A DNA stretch of 64,000 nt from Aureispira sp. CCB-E (GTDB lineage Bacteria > Bacteroidota > Bacteroidia > Chitinophagales > Saprospiraceae): the NCBI RefSeq assembly GCF_031326345.1, contig NZ_CP133671.1, positions 6,541,001-6,605,000 of the forward strand, written 5' to 3'. Under the pieces are notes generated by a model. The model made no database searches. It saw only the letters and a program-made list of their open reading frames with translations, and was not told where the DNA came from. The position numbers were made by a program, and so were the translations under genes. Shown one piece after another: positions 57,550-64,000 of this stretch (positions within the stretch are counted from its first letter, which is position 1; the number at the start of each line of letters is the position of its first letter).

Positions 57550-58515
57550 TTAGTGTTTGTTCACTTTATTAACGTGTTTGTGAGGGAAAAGCATGCGATC
57601 TATCAGAACAAAGAGTTTGTCCTGAATAACACCAATTACAACAATAATAATCAAAATTGCAAAAGCCTTATCAATTCTACTTTGCCGTTTTGCTGTCCAA
57701 ATCAACTCACCAATTCCTCCCCCTTTGTTCAACATCTCTACAATAGTAATATACGTCCATGAAATGGCAGTTAAAACTCGAATATCATCAACTATTTTAG
57801 AAAACACATAAGGCATATATACCGTTCTCACCGTCTGCCAAGAGGTTGCGCCCAATGTAAAAACAGTATTTAGATATACCTTTTGTACTTCGTCAATTCT
57901 TTGTATAATAACAGGTATCAAGTAAACAATAATACCAAAAGCTAAAAAGGTAACTTTCATGCTGCTTCCTAATCCCAACCACATAATAAAAATCCCTGTA
58001 ACAGCTGTTAATGGTATGAAACGATAGGAATTTATAATTTGGCTAAACAAACCTCGAAATAGAGGAATTAAGCCTAATAAAAACCCTAAAGGAATCGAAA
58101 TAAGTATTGCTAATAAATAACCTAAGACATTGAGTTTGATAGAATAGATGGTATTGCTCACCACATCATCGTTGTTATTTAGATCAGGAAAGGCCTGAAT
58201 TACTTGCATAGGAGAAGGCAACAAAGGATACACTTTGTTGCTCTTTAGTCCATAGCTCTTTATTTCTTCAGTACTTAACTTTTCTAATTGATCGTATTCT
58301 GCAATTAATAATGAGTCACTTTCATAATAAACTCTTTTTTCTAGAGCAAGCGTACTCACATCAATTTTATCATCTTGAGTAATCACCTTTTGAGCTAAAA
58401 ATTCGGCTAGACCAAACCAAAGCCCAATTAGAATAACTACTCCTACCAACGAAAGAATAAAATTATCTCTAGAAGATAAACTTCCTCGTAATTCGAATAA
58501 ATTTTTAGTATTCAT
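57550..58515 (-). CDS. NitT/TauT-type ABC permease
   Basis: 321 aa. Six or so membrane helices; the permease loop (EAA-like) reads VYLNTVFTLGATSWQTVRTVYMP. One N-terminal helix is followed by a ~60-residue extracytoplasmic stretch before the core, longer than in typical TauC proteins. Lies 11 nt after the binding-protein gene, operonic. Confidence 0.9.
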   Translation of the reverse strand: MNTKNLFELRGSLSSRDNFILSLVGVVILIGLWFGLAEFLAQKVITQDDKIDVSTLALEKRVYYESDSLLIAEYDQLEKLSTEEIKSYGLKSNKVYPLLPSPMQVIQAFPDLNNNDDVVSNTIYSIKLNVLGYLLAILISIPLGFLLGLIPLFRGLFSQIINSYRFIPLTAVTGIFIMWLGLGSSMKVTFLAFGIIVYLIPVIIQRIDEVQKVYLNTVFTLGATSWQTVRTVYMPYVFSKIVDDIRVLTAISWTYITIVEMLNKGGGIGELIWTAKRQSRIDKAFAILIIIVVIGVIQDKLFVLIDRMLFPHKHVNKVNKH

Positions 58516-58526
58516 AAAATGAGCGA

Positions 58527-60065
58527 TTAGTCAGTAACCAATTCAAAGTCTGTTCGTCTATTCTTAGCTTTACAAGCATTATTTTGATTTCCCTCACAAC
58601 CTTCTACAGGTTTATTAGGACCATTTCCTACAATAATAAAACGATTAGCAGGCATGTTATGCTCTTCAATCAAATAGTTCGCAACAGACTGTGCTCTCTT
58701 TTTTGACAACTCAATATTCGATTTTGTAGAACCTACATTATCTGTATTCCCTTCGATTCTAATACGTGCATTAGAAAAAGCCTTTGCGATAGGTGTAAAT
58801 TTAATATCAATCAGTTGCTTAGCATTATCATCAATTTCGTACTCTCCAGTTCTAAAACTAATACTAACTTTTAGGGTTGAAATAGATTCTTTGGTTTCTA
58901 AATCTTCGCTCACTTCTGTAAATGTCTTTTCTTCTTCTGCCTTGTGTTCAGCACCAGAAAGCGCAACGCTGTTGACTAAGTCTTTGGTCGATAATAATCT
59001 CCAACTTTTTGCGCCACTCGTATTATACCCCAACTCATTGTACTTCACTTTCATTTTATTATACAAATCCTCGCCAGTCACTCCATTATAATCTGTGTTA
59101 AGCCCAAAGAAATCTCTGTTATCTTCATGCGTTGCTAGACGTACGTTATTAATAGCGTCATAACAGAAACCTTCAGGCTGAGACAAGCCTTTTGCCAAAA
59201 TTTTAGCTGCTTTTTTCTTATTCTCTTCAGAAGCATTCAATTCAGCAGCACCAGTCATCCACCCCTCGTACAAATCTTTTAATTGATCTTTATTTTTTTC
59301 AATAAACTCTTTCTTAGCAACAAAAACATCTGCAATAATATGCGTTGCATTTTTAGTACTTTCAAGCACTCTAGAACCAGCTACTTTGCTGACACAATCA
59401 ATATCATCTGGACTCCAAACCACAGCAGCATCAACCGTATTACTTTTGAACGCATCAGCAGCATCAATTGCACTTGGTACTTCTATAATTGTCACATCTT
59501 TGGTAGATAAATCTCCTGCTTCTAATAGCCAAATCAAAAATGAATGAGAAGGAGTCATTGGAGCTACAGCGATTTTTTTACCTTTTAAGTCACTCACTTT
59601 TGAGATCCCTCTTCTAGCAACAATGGCATCTCCCCCACGACTCCAGTCTGCTTGAAAAACAACCTGAGGCTGATATTGTGCCAATCCCTCAACCTCTGTA
59701 GGAAAGGCGTCAATAGTTGCCCACATCAAATCAATAGAGCCATTTTTAAAAGCATCTCTAGAAGCATCAAAATCATCAATTACTTCAAAATTAACCTTAA
59801 ACCCATACTCTTTAAAAAACCTAGATTCAGTATTAGCCTTGAAACCTTCATTAAAATATTGTCCTCCAGCATAACCTCCCCAAGTAACAACACCAATATT
59901 TATTACATCCTTATAACCTTCTTTTGTTGCTGTTGAAGTTCCATCTGGTGATGAAATTTCACTTGTTTTTCCACCTGCAAATAAAGTATAAGCATAATAG
60001 GCTGCTCCTGCTACGATAATTGCAATTAATATTTTTGACAAGGGAGTTAATTTTGCTGTCGCCAT
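58527..60065 (-). CDS. ABC substrate-binding protein fused to an OmpA-like domain
   Basis: 512 aa. An N-terminal hydrophobic anchor (12-30) leads to a periplasmic solute-binding domain (55-390) of the NitT/TauT/phosphate type (INIGVVTWGGYAGGQYF, IDLMWATIDAFP, GKKIAVAPMTPSHSFLIW). Residues 395-512 form an OmpA domain: IRIEGNTDNVGSTKSNIELS, KKRAQSVANYL, and NRRTDFE at the end, which binds peptidoglycan. So the binding protein is likely tethered to the wall or membrane. The substrate is not evident; the fold is close to anion-binding proteins. Confidence 0.85.
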   Translation of the reverse strand: MATAKLTPLSKILIAIIVAGAAYYAYTLFAGGKTSEISSPDGTSTATKEGYKDVINIGVVTWGGYAGGQYFNEGFKANTESRFFKEYGFKVNFEVIDDFDASRDAFKNGSIDLMWATIDAFPTEVEGLAQYQPQVVFQADWSRGGDAIVARRGISKVSDLKGKKIAVAPMTPSHSFLIWLLEAGDLSTKDVTIIEVPSAIDAADAFKSNTVDAAVVWSPDDIDCVSKVAGSRVLESTKNATHIIADVFVAKKEFIEKNKDQLKDLYEGWMTGAAELNASEENKKKAAKILAKGLSQPEGFCYDAINNVRLATHEDNRDFFGLNTDYNGVTGEDLYNKMKVKYNELGYNTSGAKSWRLLSTKDLVNSVALSGAEHKAEEEKTFTEVSEDLETKESISTLKVSISFRTGEYEIDDNAKQLIDIKFTPIAKAFSNARIRIEGNTDNVGSTKSNIELSKKRAQSVANYLIEEHNMPANRFIIVGNGPNKPVEGCEGNQNNACKAKNRRTDFELVTD

Positions 60066-60264
60066 AATTTTAATAAGTTCTAAGTGTGTCTAATTTGTTT
60101 GTAAATAATAGTGATAATAAACTTAATATACAGCTCTATTTTCCTTATTTGAGTACTATTCAGATGAAAAGAATAAAGGCAAACTTTTCAATAAAAGTAA
60201 GATTGGATTGAAGCTATATATCTACAAATTGCTGAGTTACTACATAACATAAGATATGTATCTT

Positions 60265-60969
60265 TTACTTTAAATATTCCTTCATTCTAGCAATATCTAT
60301 TGTAAACTGAGATTTTAAATAATCAAAAGAAACTTTAAAATCATTCTGGTTTTCAGTCAGTTCCTTTTTGGCATCTTTTACTTTATATTTTAAATCTGTG
60401 ATTTGGTTTTCATGCGTCTCGATTTCTTCTGTCAGCTTTTTAATCAAAGCTTTTTTTTCTTGAATCGTATTTTTAAGATCCGCTATTTCTTCTTCCTTTT
60501 TACCGACACTTTCTGTGATTTTTTTTTCAAAATCTGTGTTGACTTTTTCATTTTCAGCATCAAGGATAGATACGTAAAATGCCGCACTTTTTAGTAGATC
60601 ATCTAAAGTGACCCCCATTGTTGAAGCTGTCGCAAATGCAGATCGATATTTAGTAACTTCATTCATTGGCATTTTATCCAATGCTTTTAATGCTTTTTTA
60701 TATTCAAAATAATCAAAGCCTTCTAAATCATTCTTTTCAACCTCTAATAATAATTGTTCAATAATTTGATTATCTATGACCCCTTCCTTTTCAATCATTT
60801 CGCCACTCAACGCAGCTTCTAATTTCTCATCAAAATCATCAAAATCATCCAATTCTCCTAAAAGATACTCTGCATTTTCGACAGAACTATCTGAAGTTAA
60901 TTCTTCCTCTTTTTTTTGATTATCCTCTGTTGTTTCAATTATAAATAAAGATTTCAAATTTTTGAACAT
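60265..60969 (-). CDS. Coiled-coil protein upstream of the ABC operon
   Basis: 234 aa from the ATG at 60969; 18 more in-frame codons upstream (to 61023) look non-coding. Very acidic N-terminal third; residues ~160-230 form a long coiled coil (ITESVGKKEEEIADLKNTI, EKKALIKKLTEEIETHENQI). No known family. It is 200 nt upstream of the ABC genes on the same strand and may function with them, as helical proteins do in some OmpA/TelA-type clusters, though no TelA gene is present. Confidence 0.6.
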   Translation of the reverse strand: MFKNLKSLFIIETTEDNQKKEEELTSDSSVENAEYLLGELDDFDDFDEKLEAALSGEMIEKEGVIDNQIIEQLLLEVEKNDLEGFDYFEYKKALKALDKMPMNEVTKYRSAFATASTMGVTLDDLLKSAAFYVSILDAENEKVNTDFEKKITESVGKKEEEIADLKNTIQEKKALIKKLTEEIETHENQITDLKYKVKDAKKELTENQNDFKVSFDYLKSQFTIDIARMKEYLK

Positions 60970-61136
60970 CTCAAAGCTATTTAATCTAATGTAAAAATGA
61001 AGGTGAAACAAATAATTCACCAATCTTGTGTAAGATAATCAAAAAAAGAACGAAAAAATCTTTTCAAAGGTTCCTTTTTTAGTAGAATCCTTATTTTTAT
61101 TCACATGTAAAATTGGTAAATTATTTATCATAACAA

Positions 61137-61178
61137 AAAAAGCGGCGATAAAATCCTATAGATCTTATCGCCGCTTTT
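61137..61178 (-). terminator. rRNA operon terminator
   Basis: 14-bp stem AAAAGCGGCGATAA / TTATCGCCGCTTTT, with a T run (TTTTTTTG) on the minus strand after the hairpin, just downstream of 5S. Confidence 0.9.
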
Positions 61179-61226
61179 GGCATATCGTTCCTAACTTTTC
61201 AACAGATTTTTTAAGAAAAAAAAAGA

Positions 61227-61333
61227 AGGCGGTGACCTACTCTCCCACCATAAGGCAGTACCATCGGCGCTGAAGGACTTTACTTCTTTGTTCGGAATGG
61301 TGAAAGGTGTCTCCCCTTCGCTATTGCCGCCTA
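61227..61333 (-). rRNA. rrf: 5S ribosomal RNA
   Basis: The reverse complement reads as a 5S gene: GGCGGCAATAGCGAAGGGG at the 5' end, CCCATTCCGAACA-type loop (ACCATTCCGAACAAAGAAGT) and a closing GGTAGGTCACCGCC. About 107 nt; ends estimated from pairing of the terminal stem. Confidence 0.9.
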
Positions 61334-61482
61334 CTATTCTTTGTCTATTTCTAGACGTTTCTTCTGTTCTTGTTCTGAACTTCTTTTTCTTGTTAATCAA
61401 CAATTTCTATTGCCGATTTATTAACATACAATGGAGATAAACTAAAGCAATTTAGCTATAGATTCTTCTATTTTAAAAAATA

Positions 61483-64000
<2,518 letters not shown>

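Overview
The window looks like chromosomal DNA of a low-GC marine Bacteroidota, most likely of the Saprospiria (an Aureispira-like genome is my guess). The reasons are secreted proteins with type IX secretion (Por-type) C-terminal domains, an SusC/Omp-type carboxypeptidase-regulatory plus TonB-like barrel protein, promoters of the Bacteroidota TTTG-N19-TAnnTTTG type, near absence of Shine-Dalgarno sequences, and a GRASP-with-SPASM peptide system, which is a Bacteroidota speciality. The taxon is an inference. No tRNA gene was recognised by eye.

Layout. 1-24 kb is mostly housekeeping and envelope genes: a secreted T9SS-type protein, a TlpA-like lipoprotein, an LRR protein, hemE, ppk1, a TPR protein, a GH113-like hydrolase, an M48 peptidase followed by an outer-membrane barrel and a lipoprotein, an alpha/beta hydrolase, a kinase-like membrane protein, a broken ECF sigma factor, an AraC/GyrI regulator and a sterol-desaturase-family protein. 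24-26.8 kb is a large outer-membrane barrel receptor. 27-40.6 kb is a ribosomally made peptide (RiPP) locus, all on the minus strand. 41.4-48 kb holds a SixA-like phosphatase, a BlaI/M56 signalling operon whose two sensor proteases carry peptidoglycan-hydrolase domains, and tex. 48.6-56.5 kb holds a Crp-type regulator, DoxX, an L,D-transpeptidase, a cupredoxin, rplU-rpmA, der and a DUF1295 protein. 56.7-61 kb is a NitT/TauT-like ABC operon with an OmpA-fused binding protein. 61.2 kb to the end is the 3' part of an rRNA operon (5S and most of 23S, minus strand).

The RiPP locus is the most interesting part. Six intact precursor genes and one wrecked one share an almost invariant leader that ends ...LLGQVLGDCHD, followed by unrelated C-terminal cores. 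Around them lie a GwsS-like SPASM protein without a radical-SAM cysteine motif, a GwsG-like ATP-grasp ligase broken by one in-frame TGA, a 70-aa protein overlapping it, a thioredoxin-like lipoprotein, an aldo/keto reductase, a C39-peptidase ABC exporter, an HlyD adaptor, a carnosine-N-methyltransferase-like (N2227-type) enzyme with an extra C-terminal domain, and a HExxH-type peptide-hydroxylase relative whose motif reads HQCSH. The last two and the reductase are not part of the core GRASP-with-SPASM set as I know it, so the product may be a macrocyclic ester/amide peptide with extra tailoring.

A family of about 185-200 bp intergenic elements with terminal inverted repeats (4995, 38698, 40106, 48102, plus remnants) runs through the window. 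One copy sits inside the wrecked precursor gene and three others end 51-54 bp upstream of a start codon.
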